Below, piece by piece: positions 36,941-45,597 of a stretch of 64,000 bases of DNA. Where the stretch lies: the NCBI GenBank assembly GCA_031553775.1, contig JAVBLA010000050.1, positions 1 through 64,000 on the forward strand, read 5' to 3'. The first letter of the stretch is position 1. Every line of letters starts with the position of its first letter. Source of the stretch: JAISFI01 sp031553775 (lineage in GTDB: Bacteria; Bacteroidota; Bacteroidia; Bacteroidales; Azobacteroidaceae). The translations under genes were made by a program, and so were the position numbers. The notes below the pieces were generated by a model, which worked only from the letters and a program-made list of their open reading frames with translations, was not told the DNA's origin and ran no database searches.

Positions 36941-37861
36941 ATGGCCTATATAGATTACTATAAAGTACTCGGTCTGGATAAAAGTGCTTCTGCCGATGAT
37001 GTTAAAAAAGCGTACCGGAAACTGGCGCGCAAATATCATCCGGATATGAACCCCAATGATGCCGAATCTCACCGGAAATTTCAGGAAATCAATGAAGCCA
37101 ATGAGGTTTTGAGTGATCCTGAGAAACGGAAAAAGTATGATGAGTACGGAGAAAACTGGAAACATGCCGAAGAATTCGAGCAGGCCCGTAAACAACAGGG
37201 TCAACCGGGTGGAAGAGCCTGGTCGTCTGGTGGCGGATTCCAGGGATTCGGTGATTTCAGCGGCGGATTTTATGCGGGGGACGGTGATGGTTATTCCGAC
37301 TTCTTCGAGTCGTTATTCGGTAGCCGGAGAGGCAGTAATCGCCGGACGGCACGTTTTCGCGGACAGGATTATCATGCGGAGTTACACCTGGCCTTACGCG
37401 ATGCTGCACAAACCCATAAACAAACACTTTCCGTGAATAGGAAAAACCTCCGGATAACAATTCCCGCAGGAGTATCCGATGGACAGACCATCAAATTGAA
37501 GGGACAGGGAGGGCCCGGTATGGAAGGAGGTCCTGCAGGCGACTTGCTCATTACCTTTGTCATTCCGGAAGATCCGGCCTTCAAGCGGGTGGGCGACGAT
37601 TTATATGTCAATGTTCCATTGAACCTGTATATTGCTGTTTTAGGCGGAGATTTAACGGTCGATACCCTGGATGGAAAAGTCAAACTCAAAGTCAAGCCGG
37701 AGACACAGAACGGCACAAAAGTGCGGCTCAAAGGCAAAGGATTTCCGGTCTATAAGAAAGAAAACCAGGCGGGCGACCTGATCGTCACACTCAACATTCA
37801 GCTTCCTACCGGTTTAACCGACAAGCAGAAACATCTGTTTGAAGAATTGTCTAAATCCTAA
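36941..37861 (+). CDS. cbpA: CbpA-type DnaJ co-chaperone
   Basis: A 306-residue type II Hsp40. The J domain (residues 1-70) includes the HPD motif in KYHPDMNPND, which stimulates DnaK ATPase. A Gly/Phe-rich linker follows (GGGFQGFGDFSGGFYAGDG, about 90-125), then two C-terminal beta domains that bind client protein (ITIPAGVSDGQTIKLKGQG, GDLLITFVIPEDP). The Cys-rich zinc finger of true DnaJ is absent. The cbpM gene starts 12 bases downstream, the classic cbpAM pair. Confidence 0.92.
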   Translation: MAYIDYYKVLGLDKSASADDVKKAYRKLARKYHPDMNPNDAESHRKFQEINEANEVLSDPEKRKKYDEYGENWKHAEEFEQARKQQGQPGGRAWSSGGGFQGFGDFSGGFYAGDGDGYSDFFESLFGSRRGSNRRTARFRGQDYHAELHLALRDAAQTHKQTLSVNRKNLRITIPAGVSDGQTIKLKGQGGPGMEGGPAGDLLITFVIPEDPAFKRVGDDLYVNVPLNLYIAVLGGDLTVDTLDGKVKLKVKPETQNGTKVRLKGKGFPVYKKENQAGDLIVTLNIQLPTGLTDKQKHLFEELSKS

Positions 37862-37873
37862 AAAGATGATGGT

Positions 37874-38167
37874 ATGGATACAGAATTGATTATCGTCCGT
37901 GAATATTGCCGGAAATTAGCTATAGAACCCGGTTTTATCGATCTTTTATGGGAAGAGGGGCTGATCGATGTCGATGTTATCGATGAAGAAAGATACCTTC
38001 ATGTTTCCCAGCTCAGGGAATTGGAGCAATATATCAACTGGCATTACGATCTTTCCATTAACATTGCCGGAATCGGGACGATCCGTCATTTATTAGACCG
38101 GATGACCACTATGCAGCAAGAGATCATGGATTTGAGGAATAGACTGAGTTTGTTTGATCATCGGTGA
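37874..38167 (+). CDS. cbpM: CbpM-like chaperone modulator
   Basis: A 97-residue protein of the CbpM/MerR-like type, which in E. coli binds the J domain of CbpA and blocks its co-chaperone and DNA-binding activity. Recognisable features are the N-terminal MerR-like helices (GFIDLLWEEGLIDVDVIDEER, written here only as a region near residues 18-38) and a C-terminal helix (LDRMTTMQQEIMDLRNRL) suited to coiled-coil contact. Its position directly after cbpA supports the assignment more than sequence alone. Confidence 0.82.
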   Translation: MDTELIIVREYCRKLAIEPGFIDLLWEEGLIDVDVIDEERYLHVSQLRELEQYINWHYDLSINIAGIGTIRHLLDRMTTMQQEIMDLRNRLSLFDHR

Positions 38168-38260
38168 GTTTTTGGTATACCCTCACATAATCCACATACA
38201 TTTTTTTGCCAAAGATGACTGCAGTAAATTTTTGACAAAAAGTAATTTTTTCATCCTTTT

Positions 38261-38292
38261 TTTGGATAAAAGATAATTTTTCCTTATATTTG
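38261..38292 (+). promoter_or_regulatory. Promoter of the KamA-like gene
   Basis: TTTG (38261-38264), 20 bases, then TATATTTG (38285-38292) matches the Bacteroidota consensus well. The leader to the ATG at 38381 is about 80 bases and contains a small hairpin, GTCTTTT (38306-38312) with AAAAGAC (38320-38326). Confidence 0.65.
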
Positions 38293-38365
38293 TGGCTAAT
38301 GAGTAGTCTTTTGATTTCAAAAAGACGCAAAAAGGCATGACGAGCGCATGTTGTGCCCTAAAAAT

Positions 38366-38373
38366 AAAGGAGG
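38366..38373 (+). promoter_or_regulatory. Strong Shine-Dalgarno sequence deciding the KamA-like start
   Basis: AAAGGAGG lies 7 bases before the ATG at 38381. Such a full SD is rare in Bacteroidota and argues against an alternative start at 38348, which would place the SD inside the gene. Confidence 0.75.
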
Positions 38374-38380
38374 ATATCAA

Positions 38381-39715
38381 ATGAAAGAGTATCAAGCCTA
38401 TACGTTAGCCAACTATGAGAAAATTCCTCAGTTTGCACAGTTAGGAGAAGATGAGAAGGAAGCGATTGAAATCGTGGGGAGAGTTTTACCGTTCAAAACC
38501 AATAATTATGTAACGGAAGAATTAATCAACTGGAAAAATATCCCCGAAGATCCTATTTTTACCCTGAACTTTCCGAGAAAGGAAATGCTGTTAAAAAAGC
38601 AATACTATGCTGTGCAGGATTTATTAAGAAAAAATCCTGCGGATCAGTTATTATCGGAAAAAATCAGGGAAATCAGGTTGAACCTGAATCCTAATCCTGC
38701 CGGACAGGAGCACAATGTGCCGGTACTGAATAATGTCAAGTTGAATGGAATTCAGCATAAATACCGGGAAACCGTACTCTTTTTTCCATCAAGAGGGCAG
38801 ACCTGCCATGCTTATTGTACTTTTTGTTTCCGCTGGCCGCAATTCTCGGGGATGAGCGATTTGAAATTTTCCATGAAAGATGCAGATTTATTATATTCCT
38901 ATCTCCGGCAAAAAAATAAAGTAACAGATATTCTTTTCACCGGAGGCGACCCTCTGACTATGTCGACCTCGTTACTTGCCGGTTACATAGAGCCTTTACT
39001 GACGAAAGATTTTTCTCACATACGTACCATCCGGTTGGGGACCAAAGCTTTGGCTTACTGGCCTTACCGCTTCCTGACAGATAAAGATGCCGATGAACTG
39101 ATGGTTTTGTTTGAACGGATTATCAAAGCCGGTAAAAACCTGACGATCCAGGCGCATTTTAATCATCCGGTAGAGCTGTCGACCGATGCGGTCAAAAAAG
39201 CCATTTTCAGGATCCGGTCTACCGGAGCACAGATTCGTACACAATCGCCTTTGTTGCGTAATATCAACGACCACCCCGATATATGGGCAGAAATGTGGAG
39301 AAAACAAACTGACTTGAATTGTATCCCTTATTATATGTTTGTAGCACGTGATACAGGTTCCAAATATTTTTTTGAAGTTCCCCTGGAACGATGCTGGCAG
39401 ATTTTCCGGAAAGCCTATTCGAAAGTAAGTGGTACCTGCCGGACGGTGAGAGGACCAAGTATGAGTGCTTTCCCTGGCAAAGTGCAAGTGCTCGGTATCA
39501 TAGAGATCGGCGGGAAAAAACATTTTCAGCTAATGTTTATCCAGGCCCGAAATGCCGACTGGGTGGGTGTGCCGTTTTTGGCTGAGTATGACCCTAAAGC
39601 TACCTGGCTGGACCAACTGAAACCTTCATTCGGCGAAAAACAATTCTTCTTTGAACAGCAGGACCAGGGATATAAATATTTGAATAAAAGCTTGAATAAT
39701 TGGGCTGTGGAATGA
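38381..39715 (+). CDS. KamA-family radical SAM protein (lysine 2,3-aminomutase-like)
   Basis: A 444-residue radical SAM enzyme related to lysine 2,3-aminomutase (KAM), a PLP-dependent amino-group migrase. The cluster motif CHAYCTFC lies near residue 144 in RGQTCHAYCTFCFRWPQF, followed by DILFTGGDPLTMS and HFNHPVELS as in KAM. The regions that hold the lysine-binding aspartates and the Gly-rich PLP-lysine loop in KAM read differently here (FVARDTG; GPSMSAFPGKVQVLG), though a Lys remains. The substrate may therefore not be free L-lysine. Family membership is secure; the reaction is not. Confidence 0.78.
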   Translation: MKEYQAYTLANYEKIPQFAQLGEDEKEAIEIVGRVLPFKTNNYVTEELINWKNIPEDPIFTLNFPRKEMLLKKQYYAVQDLLRKNPADQLLSEKIREIRLNLNPNPAGQEHNVPVLNNVKLNGIQHKYRETVLFFPSRGQTCHAYCTFCFRWPQFSGMSDLKFSMKDADLLYSYLRQKNKVTDILFTGGDPLTMSTSLLAGYIEPLLTKDFSHIRTIRLGTKALAYWPYRFLTDKDADELMVLFERIIKAGKNLTIQAHFNHPVELSTDAVKKAIFRIRSTGAQIRTQSPLLRNINDHPDIWAEMWRKQTDLNCIPYYMFVARDTGSKYFFEVPLERCWQIFRKAYSKVSGTCRTVRGPSMSAFPGKVQVLGIIEIGGKKHFQLMFIQARNADWVGVPFLAEYDPKATWLDQLKPSFGEKQFFFEQQDQGYKYLNKSLNNWAVE

Positions 39716-39790
39716 AAATATTATTACAAAAAAAAGACTTTATATTTAAAATACTTCAGTGGATTTGTTCTGTTTTTGAAATTTAATATG

Positions 39791-39798
39791 TAAATTTG
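39791..39798 (+). promoter_or_regulatory. Possible -7 box of the DUF47-pit operon
   Basis: TAAATTTG matches TAnnTTTG. The nearest TTTG upstream (39764-39767) is 23 bases away, a little far. The leader to the ATG at 39872 would be about 65 bases. Confidence 0.45.
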
Positions 39799-39871
39799 TC
39801 CTCAATTTTTGCTTTTAAAGTGAGAGGCGTGTGATTAAAAAAAGAATAGTATTATCAAATCCATAAAAATA

Positions 39872-40522
39872 ATGAAGATAAACACTTTAATGAGTGTATT
39901 TGCGCCGAAAGATACAAAATTTTATCCGTTGTTGAGAGAGACTACCTTAATCATGGTACAAGCAGCCACCCTTTTGCAGGATTTATTCTCTTTTTCGGAA
40001 AAAGATCAGAGAACAGAACTTTGCCGGTTGATTAAAGTAGAAGAAGTGAAAGGAGATAAAGCCACCGGTCGTATTTTAAAGGCGTTGAATGAAACATTTA
40101 TTACTCCCTTCGATAGAGAAGATATCGATGCCCTGGCCGATAGTATGGATGATGTGATCGATGTCATTAATCGTTCGGCACACAAGGTATTATTGTATTC
40201 TCCTCAGAATCTCCCTTCATGTACGGCTCAGTTGTCCGAGATTATTCATAAAGGAACATTGGAAATTCGCGGTGCAGTGGCAGAGTTGGAAAACCTGAAG
40301 AAAGCTAATAATGGTTTTCGTAAGCATTATAAAGAAATCAAACGGTTGGAAGAAGAGGCCGATGTTATTTACGAACATGGAATTATGGATCTTTTCCATG
40401 AGGAAACCAATACTGTGGAATTAATTAAGTTGAAGGAAATTATTCAGGAACTGGAAAAAGCCGCCAATAAAATCAATAATACAGGAAAAGTATTGAAAAC
40501 CATTTTTGTTAAATACGCCTAA
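39872..40522 (+). CDS. DUF47 family protein (PhoU-like, Pit accessory protein)
   Basis: A 216-residue, mostly helical PhoU-like protein of the DUF47/YkaA family. Members are nearly always encoded next to a Pit phosphate transporter and are thought to regulate it. Typical segments are RLIKVEEVKGDKATGRILKA (residue region about 50-70), ITPFDREDIDALADSMDDV and KRLEEEADVIYEHGI, the last holding acidic metal-binding residues. The pit gene starts 12 bases downstream. Cytoplasmic location is inferred from the lack of a signal peptide or membrane segments. Confidence 0.9.
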   Translation: MKINTLMSVFAPKDTKFYPLLRETTLIMVQAATLLQDLFSFSEKDQRTELCRLIKVEEVKGDKATGRILKALNETFITPFDREDIDALADSMDDVIDVINRSAHKVLLYSPQNLPSCTAQLSEIIHKGTLEIRGAVAELENLKKANNGFRKHYKEIKRLEEEADVIYEHGIMDLFHEETNTVELIKLKEIIQELEKAANKINNTGKVLKTIFVKYA

Positions 40523-40534
40523 TCGAACCGGTTT

Positions 40535-41572
40535 ATGACTTTACTTATTATTGTTATTGTTTTAGCAATTATCTTTGATTTTATTAACGGTTTTCATGAT
40601 GCGGCCAATTCGATTGCCACAGTTGTATCAACCCGGGTTTTGACGCCTATTCAGGCTGTTATATGGGCTGCATTTTTCAATTTTGCGGCCTATTTTATTG
40701 CTGTATATTTTCTGGGTGGATTCGGAGAGAGTATTGCCAATACTGTTGCTAAAACAGTGAGGCCAGGATTTATTACTACCGAAATTGTGGCAGCGGGACT
40801 TGTTGCTGCTATTATATGGAATCTTCTTACCTGGAGGCTTGGAATACCCTCTTCTTCTTCACATACATTGATCGGAGGATTTGCCGGAGCTGCTATTGCC
40901 GGAAACGATTTTAATTTTGCATCTGTCGATGGAGCTACCATCAGTTTCATTGCTATTTTTATTATAGGAGCCCCTTTAATCGGTATGTTTACAGGTTTGG
41001 TCGTTACCGTTATTACCAGTCATGTGGTGAAAAACGTGAAACCGGCAAAAGCCGATAAATGGTTTAAACGATTGCAATTAGTGTCGTCCGCAGGCTTAAG
41101 CATTGGCCATGGTTTAAACGATTCTCAAAAAGTAATGGGTATTATCGGTGCCGTATTGATCGCTAATCAAACGCTTCCCGGTATTCCTGATTTTATGAAG
41201 ATGAGCAGTATGGCTGATATCCATGACTGGATTCCCTTTACCTGTTTTACTGCAATTGCTTTTGGTACAGTATGTGGCGGATGGAAAATAATGAAGACAA
41301 TGGGAAACGGCATTACAAAGATCACTTCCATAGAAGGATTTTGTGCTCAAACTGCCGGTTCTATCACCTTGTTTATTTCCGAAGCGTTACATGTACCGGT
41401 TAGTACTACTCACACAATTACCGGAGCTATTATGGGTGTCGGAGCCGTTAAAAGATTATCTGCCGTTCGCTGGGGGGTAACCATTAACCTGCTTTGGGCC
41501 TGGATACTGACCATCCCCGTCAGTGCAATACTGGCTGCCTTGATATATTTACTTTTCAGTATTATTGTATAA
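40535..41572 (+). CDS. pit: Pit-family inorganic phosphate transporter
   Basis: A 345-residue inner-membrane permease of the PiT family, low-affinity phosphate (metal-phosphate) symport coupled to H+ or Na+. The family repeats are present in both halves: FDFINGFHDAANSIATVVSTR near the N-terminus and SIGHGLNDSQKVMGI in the middle, plus SSSHTLIGGFAGA and STTHTITGAIMGVG. About ten hydrophobic segments are seen. It is paired with the DUF47 gene upstream. The Hdr operon starts only 28 bases after its stop with no evident promoter, so read-through is possible. Confidence 0.92.
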   Translation: MTLLIIVIVLAIIFDFINGFHDAANSIATVVSTRVLTPIQAVIWAAFFNFAAYFIAVYFLGGFGESIANTVAKTVRPGFITTEIVAAGLVAAIIWNLLTWRLGIPSSSSHTLIGGFAGAAIAGNDFNFASVDGATISFIAIFIIGAPLIGMFTGLVVTVITSHVVKNVKPAKADKWFKRLQLVSSAGLSIGHGLNDSQKVMGIIGAVLIANQTLPGIPDFMKMSSMADIHDWIPFTCFTAIAFGTVCGGWKIMKTMGNGITKITSIEGFCAQTAGSITLFISEALHVPVSTTHTITGAIMGVGAVKRLSAVRWGVTINLLWAWILTIPVSAILAALIYLLFSIIV

Positions 41573-41600
41573 TAATATCATTTTAATCTAATATCAACTC

Positions 41601-42185
41601 ATGCACACGTTAAGCAACGATTTGCTTGTTCAGACAGGCGTAAATTCTGCGCGCTGTTACCAATGTGGAAAATGTTCGGCAGGCTGTCCCCTGGCAGCAG
41701 ATATGGATATTACTTCCAGTGCGGTCATGAGAATGCTCCAGACAGAAGACCCGGCAGTGGACGAAGAATTACTCCGTTCGCAAGCCATCTGGCTCTGTGC
41801 TTCCTGTGAAATGTGTATTTCCCGTTGCCCGATGCAGGTAGATATACCTAAGGCGATGGATTATCTCCGGCAACGGTCTGTCGCCGGTAAACTCCAACAC
41901 CCTTCGGCCGACCGTGAAATTGTTTCTTTTCACCGTTCTTTCTTGGATATGGTCCAAGTCACCGGCCGTTCCTACGAAATCGGTTTGGTTGTGGATTATA
42001 AATTGCGGAGTAAGAAATTTTTACAGGATCTTACTTTAGCCCCTCAAATGCTGAAAAAAGGAAAACTACCAATTATACCCGAAACGGTTAAAGACCGGAA
42101 AAATATCAACAGAATTTTCAAAAAATCAAACGTTTTGAATAGCGAGAGCAGAAGTCAAACTCGTTTGGATTCTGCTGAGTCATGA
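41601..42185 (+). CDS. hdrC: HdrC-like iron-sulfur subunit
   Basis: This 194-residue subunit carries electrons between HdrA and HdrB in heterodisulfide-reductase-like complexes. Two [4Fe-4S] motifs are visible: CYQCGKCSAGCP (about residues 19-30) and CASCEMCISRCP (about 70-81). The C-terminal tail (IIPETVKDRKNINRIFKK) is basic. The gene opens a run of eight or more genes with gaps of 0-65 bases encoding an HdrCBA-FlxDCBA set. Membership in a soluble cytosolic complex is inferred from the absence of a heme membrane subunit. Confidence 0.9.
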   Translation: MHTLSNDLLVQTGVNSARCYQCGKCSAGCPLAADMDITSSAVMRMLQTEDPAVDEELLRSQAIWLCASCEMCISRCPMQVDIPKAMDYLRQRSVAGKLQHPSADREIVSFHRSFLDMVQVTGRSYEIGLVVDYKLRSKKFLQDLTLAPQMLKKGKLPIIPETVKDRKNINRIFKKSNVLNSESRSQTRLDSAES

Positions 42186-42250
42186 AAAACGACTGTTTAC
42201 AAACAAACGTGAAAAAATAACCTCCAGGTTTATTAAGGCTTACTAAAGAC

Positions 42251-43156
42251 ATGAGAAAAAAATTAGGATTTTATCCGGGCTGTTCCCTGGAGGGTACGGC
42301 GCGGGAATATAACGAATCCGTCACTGCACTTGCTGCTCTTTTCGGAATTCAATTAGAACCTGTTCCCGATTGGAATTGCTGTGGTGCTACTGCCGCTCAC
42401 AATCTCAATAAAACTTTATCATTGGCTTTGCCGGCCCGTATCCTGGCGAAAGCCCTGCAGGCAGGTATGAATGAGATCGTGGTGCCTTGTGCGGCCTGTT
42501 ACAACCGGTTAGCAGTGACCCGGCATGAGCTTTTTGAAGATGAAGCTTTGCGGAAACAGGTGGAGGAAGTGATAGATATGCCTTTATCCTCTTCTGTGCG
42601 CATACTCAATGTCATTCAATTTATTCAGGAATATATTGTGGAAGAGTTGCCCGAAAAAATAGTTCGTCCGTTCAGCCATCCGGTAGCTTGTTATTACGGC
42701 TGCCTCTTGGTGCGACCGAACAATATCCTGCAATTCGACCACCAGGAAGACCCGCAAACTCTTGATGAACTGATGAAGTTATTAGGAGCAGAAGCGATCG
42801 ACTGGCCATTCAAAACCGAATGTTGCGGAGCCTCATTGTCTGTGAGCCGGACGGATCTGGTGGCCAAACTTTCCGGAAAAATTGTAAAAGAAGCATGCGA
42901 TAGGGGAGCACAGGTAATTATTGTTGCCTGCCCGATGTGTCATGCCAACCTGGATATGCGCCGTTCGGCCATCGATAAATTCCTGGGTAAAAAATCGGAT
43001 ATCCCGGTACTTTATATTACTCAAGCTATAGGAATTGCCTGTGGATTGGATGAAAAGCAAACAGGAACCCGCCGCCATCTGGTCAAAGTAGATTGGAAAA
43101 AGCTTGCGGAGAGGAAAGAAAATGCAGTCGAACCTGTAATGGAAGGAGGAAAATAA
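42251..43156 (+). CDS. hdrB: HdrB-like catalytic subunit (CCG domains)
   Basis: HdrB holds the disulfide-reducing site built on two noncubane [4Fe-4S] clusters. The 301-residue product keeps both CCG domains complete: GCSLEG, WNCCGATAAH and CAACYN in the first half, YYGCLL, TECCGASLSV and CPMCHAN in the second. In methanogens the substrate is CoM-S-S-CoB; in sulfate reducers DsrC trisulfide or another disulfide. This organism has neither in view, so the natural disulfide is unknown. It ends one base before hdrA. Confidence 0.9.
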   Translation: MRKKLGFYPGCSLEGTAREYNESVTALAALFGIQLEPVPDWNCCGATAAHNLNKTLSLALPARILAKALQAGMNEIVVPCAACYNRLAVTRHELFEDEALRKQVEEVIDMPLSSSVRILNVIQFIQEYIVEELPEKIVRPFSHPVACYYGCLLVRPNNILQFDHQEDPQTLDELMKLLGAEAIDWPFKTECCGASLSVSRTDLVAKLSGKIVKEACDRGAQVIIVACPMCHANLDMRRSAIDKFLGKKSDIPVLYITQAIGIACGLDEKQTGTRRHLVKVDWKKLAERKENAVEPVMEGGK

Positions 43157-43157
43157 G

Positions 43158-45158
43158 ATGGCACGTATTGGTGTATTTATTTGTCATTGCGGTGAAAATA
43201 TATCGGCTACCGTAGATTGTCCGAAAGTGTCGGAACTGGCAGCGAGCTTGCCGGGTGTGGTGTACAGTACCGATTATAAATATATGTGTTCCGATCCGGG
43301 ACAAACAAAGATCAAAGAGGCCATTCTGGAGCATAAGCTTACAGGCGTTGTTGTTTCGGCCTGTTCTCCCCGGATGCATGAACCTACTTTCCGGAAAGCC
43401 TGTGCGGAAGCTGGGTTAAATCCTTATCTCTGCGAAATGGCGAATATCCGGGAACAATGTTCCTGGGTGCATGAAAGAGGGGATGCCACCACACAGAAAG
43501 CATTCGATCTTGTGCGGACTTTGGTGGAAAAAGTCAAAAACAATCATCCCTTGGAGCCCATTAAGGTACCTGTTAATAAAACAGCCGTTGTTATCGGTGG
43601 CGGAGTGGCGGGAATCCAGGCTTCTTTAGATATTGCCAATGGCGGGCACCAGGTGATTCTGGTAGAAAGAGATCCGTCGATCGGGGGACATATGTCGCAG
43701 TTATCGGAAACCTTTCCTACCCTCGACTGTTCCCAATGTATCCTGACACCCCGAATGGTGGAAGTGGCTCAACACCCGAATATCACCCTGTATACTTATT
43801 CCGAAGTGGAAAGTATGGATGGATTTATCGGAAATTTCAATGTCAGGATCCGCAGAAAGGCCAAGAGCGTGGACGAAAAATTATGTACAGGTTGTGGATT
43901 ATGCACAACAAAATGTCCCACGAAAAAAATACCCAGCGAGTTTGAACAGGGCTTAGCCACACGGACAGCTATTTATGTGCCGTTTCCGCAGGCAGTGCCT
44001 AACAAACCAGTGATAGACCGGGCCAACTGCCGTTTCTACCAGACAGGTAAATGTCAGGTGTGCCAGAAACTGTGTCCTACGGGAGCGATTGATTTCCAAC
44101 AGGAAGACCAGATCATAGAAGTTAAAGCGGGAGCTATTGTACTGGCTACCGGTTTTGAAGTGAAGAATGCAGATTTCTTTCCGGAATATGGATACGGAAA
44201 GTATAAAGATGTAATCAACGGTTTGCAATTCGAACGTCTGGCGTCTGCTTCCGGGCCGACCCAGGGAGCGATACGCCGTCCTTCCGATGGAAAAGTTCCC
44301 GAAAAAATGGTCTTTATCGCTTGTGCAGGATCCCGTGACCCGGTGAAAGGGATACCCTATTGCTCCAAAATATGCTGTATGTACACTGCAAAACATGCCA
44401 TGTTGTACAAGCATAAAGTTCATGAAGGCACGCCTTATGTGTTTTATATGGATATCCGTGCAGCCGGCAAAAATTATGATGAGTTTACCCGGCGCGCCAT
44501 TGAGGAAGACGGTGCAAAATATATCCGCGGACGAGTATCTACAATCTATGAAAAAGACGGCAAACTGATAGTGAAAGGGGCTGACACCCTGCTGGGAGGA
44601 CGACCGGTTGAAATTGAAGCCGATATGGTTGTCCTGGCTTCTGCTGCAGTTTCCAGCGAAGGCTCCGAATCATTGGCACAGAAGTTGCACGTATCCTACG
44701 ACCCGTATAAATTCTTTGCGGAAGCGCATCCGAAACTAAAGCCCGTAGAAACCAATACGGCAGGAATTTATCTGGCCGGAGCCTGTCAGGCACCGAAAGA
44801 TATCCCTGAATCAGTGGCTGCTGCATCGGGAGCTGCGGCAAAAGTGATCTGCCTGTTTGCGAATAATGAGCTGACCCGTGAGCCGGTCGTGGCAAAGGTC
44901 AACCGGATGCCACCGCCCATTTTCTCTACCTGTATGGGTTGCGGACTCTGCATGGAAATTTGTCCCTATCAGGCCATCGATAAGGAGCAACTTAAAAACA
45001 GGGCGGGAGAGGTTGTGAAATCCATTGCGAAGATCAATCCCGGATTATGCCAGGGGTGCGGTACCTGCGTTTCTTTCTGCCGCTCCAAATCCATCGACCT
45101 GGAAGGATATTCGAATAAACAGGTATATGAGGAAGTATTGGCTCTATTAAACGATTAA
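43158..45158 (+). CDS. hdrA: HdrA-like flavin subunit, probable electron-bifurcating centre
   Basis: The 666-residue protein is the expected site of flavin-based electron bifurcation. An N-terminal HdrA domain (IGVFICHCGENIS) precedes an FAD-binding Rossmann fold (VVIGGGVAGIQASLDIA near residue 147, then IGGHMSQLSETFPTLDCSQC). Cluster motifs are LCTGCGLCTTKCP (near 241), KCQVCQKLCP (near 297), CMGCGLCMEICP (near 591) and CQGCGTCVSFC (near 630). It is intact and of usual length. It would take two-electron input from FlxA-FlxB-FlxD and split it between HdrB and a low-potential acceptor such as ferredoxin. Confidence 0.92.
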   Translation: MARIGVFICHCGENISATVDCPKVSELAASLPGVVYSTDYKYMCSDPGQTKIKEAILEHKLTGVVVSACSPRMHEPTFRKACAEAGLNPYLCEMANIREQCSWVHERGDATTQKAFDLVRTLVEKVKNNHPLEPIKVPVNKTAVVIGGGVAGIQASLDIANGGHQVILVERDPSIGGHMSQLSETFPTLDCSQCILTPRMVEVAQHPNITLYTYSEVESMDGFIGNFNVRIRRKAKSVDEKLCTGCGLCTTKCPTKKIPSEFEQGLATRTAIYVPFPQAVPNKPVIDRANCRFYQTGKCQVCQKLCPTGAIDFQQEDQIIEVKAGAIVLATGFEVKNADFFPEYGYGKYKDVINGLQFERLASASGPTQGAIRRPSDGKVPEKMVFIACAGSRDPVKGIPYCSKICCMYTAKHAMLYKHKVHEGTPYVFYMDIRAAGKNYDEFTRRAIEEDGAKYIRGRVSTIYEKDGKLIVKGADTLLGGRPVEIEADMVVLASAAVSSEGSESLAQKLHVSYDPYKFFAEAHPKLKPVETNTAGIYLAGACQAPKDIPESVAAASGAAAKVICLFANNELTREPVVAKVNRMPPPIFSTCMGCGLCMEICPYQAIDKEQLKNRAGEVVKSIAKINPGLCQGCGTCVSFCRSKSIDLEGYSNKQVYEEVLALLND

Positions 45159-45160
45159 CC

Positions 45161-45595
45161 ATGGAATTTGAACCTAAAATAGTAGCATTTGTCTGCAACT
45201 GGTGTACGTATGCCGGAGCAGACCTGACCGGTACCAGCCGGATTAAATATGCACCCAATGTAAAAATCGTCCGTTTCCCATGTACCGGGCGGATCGATTT
45301 CATGCTTCTCCTGAAAGCTTTTTCCAATGGAGCGGATGGAATTATCGTATCCGGATGTCACCCGAACGATTGTCATTATACTTCCGGGAATTTCCATGCC
45401 CGGCGCCGGTGGACGGTTTTCCGTTCTTTGCTCGAATTCATGGGTATCGAAGTCGACCGGATTACTTTTACCTGGGTGTCTGCGGCTGAAGGGGCTAAAT
45501 GGGCCGATGTGGTGAACACAACCGTCGATAAAATACGGGAACTGGGCCCGTATGAGAGTTATCGGAAAATATCTAACGAAGTATGGGAGGATTAA
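45161..45595 (+). CDS. flxD: MvhD/FlxD-like [2Fe-2S] electron-transfer subunit
   Basis: This 144-residue protein links a hydrogenase or Flx module to HdrA. Conserved cysteines are seen in AFVCNWCTYAGAD, RFPCTGRID and VSGCHPNDCHYTSGN, as in MvhD, and the length is typical. It begins 2 bases after hdrA and ends 2 bases before flxC. No hydrogenase large or small subunit is encoded nearby, so the partner is the NAD(H) module FlxABC rather than MvhAG. Confidence 0.9.
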   Translation: MEFEPKIVAFVCNWCTYAGADLTGTSRIKYAPNVKIVRFPCTGRIDFMLLLKAFSNGADGIIVSGCHPNDCHYTSGNFHARRRWTVFRSLLEFMGIEVDRITFTWVSAAEGAKWADVVNTTVDKIRELGPYESYRKISNEVWED

Positions 45596-45597
45596 AG

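Noticed and set aside
38221..38285. Terminator-like hairpin in the AT-rich gap before the KamA-like gene
   Set aside because: The apparent pairing of A- and T-runs is too gapped to separate from base composition.
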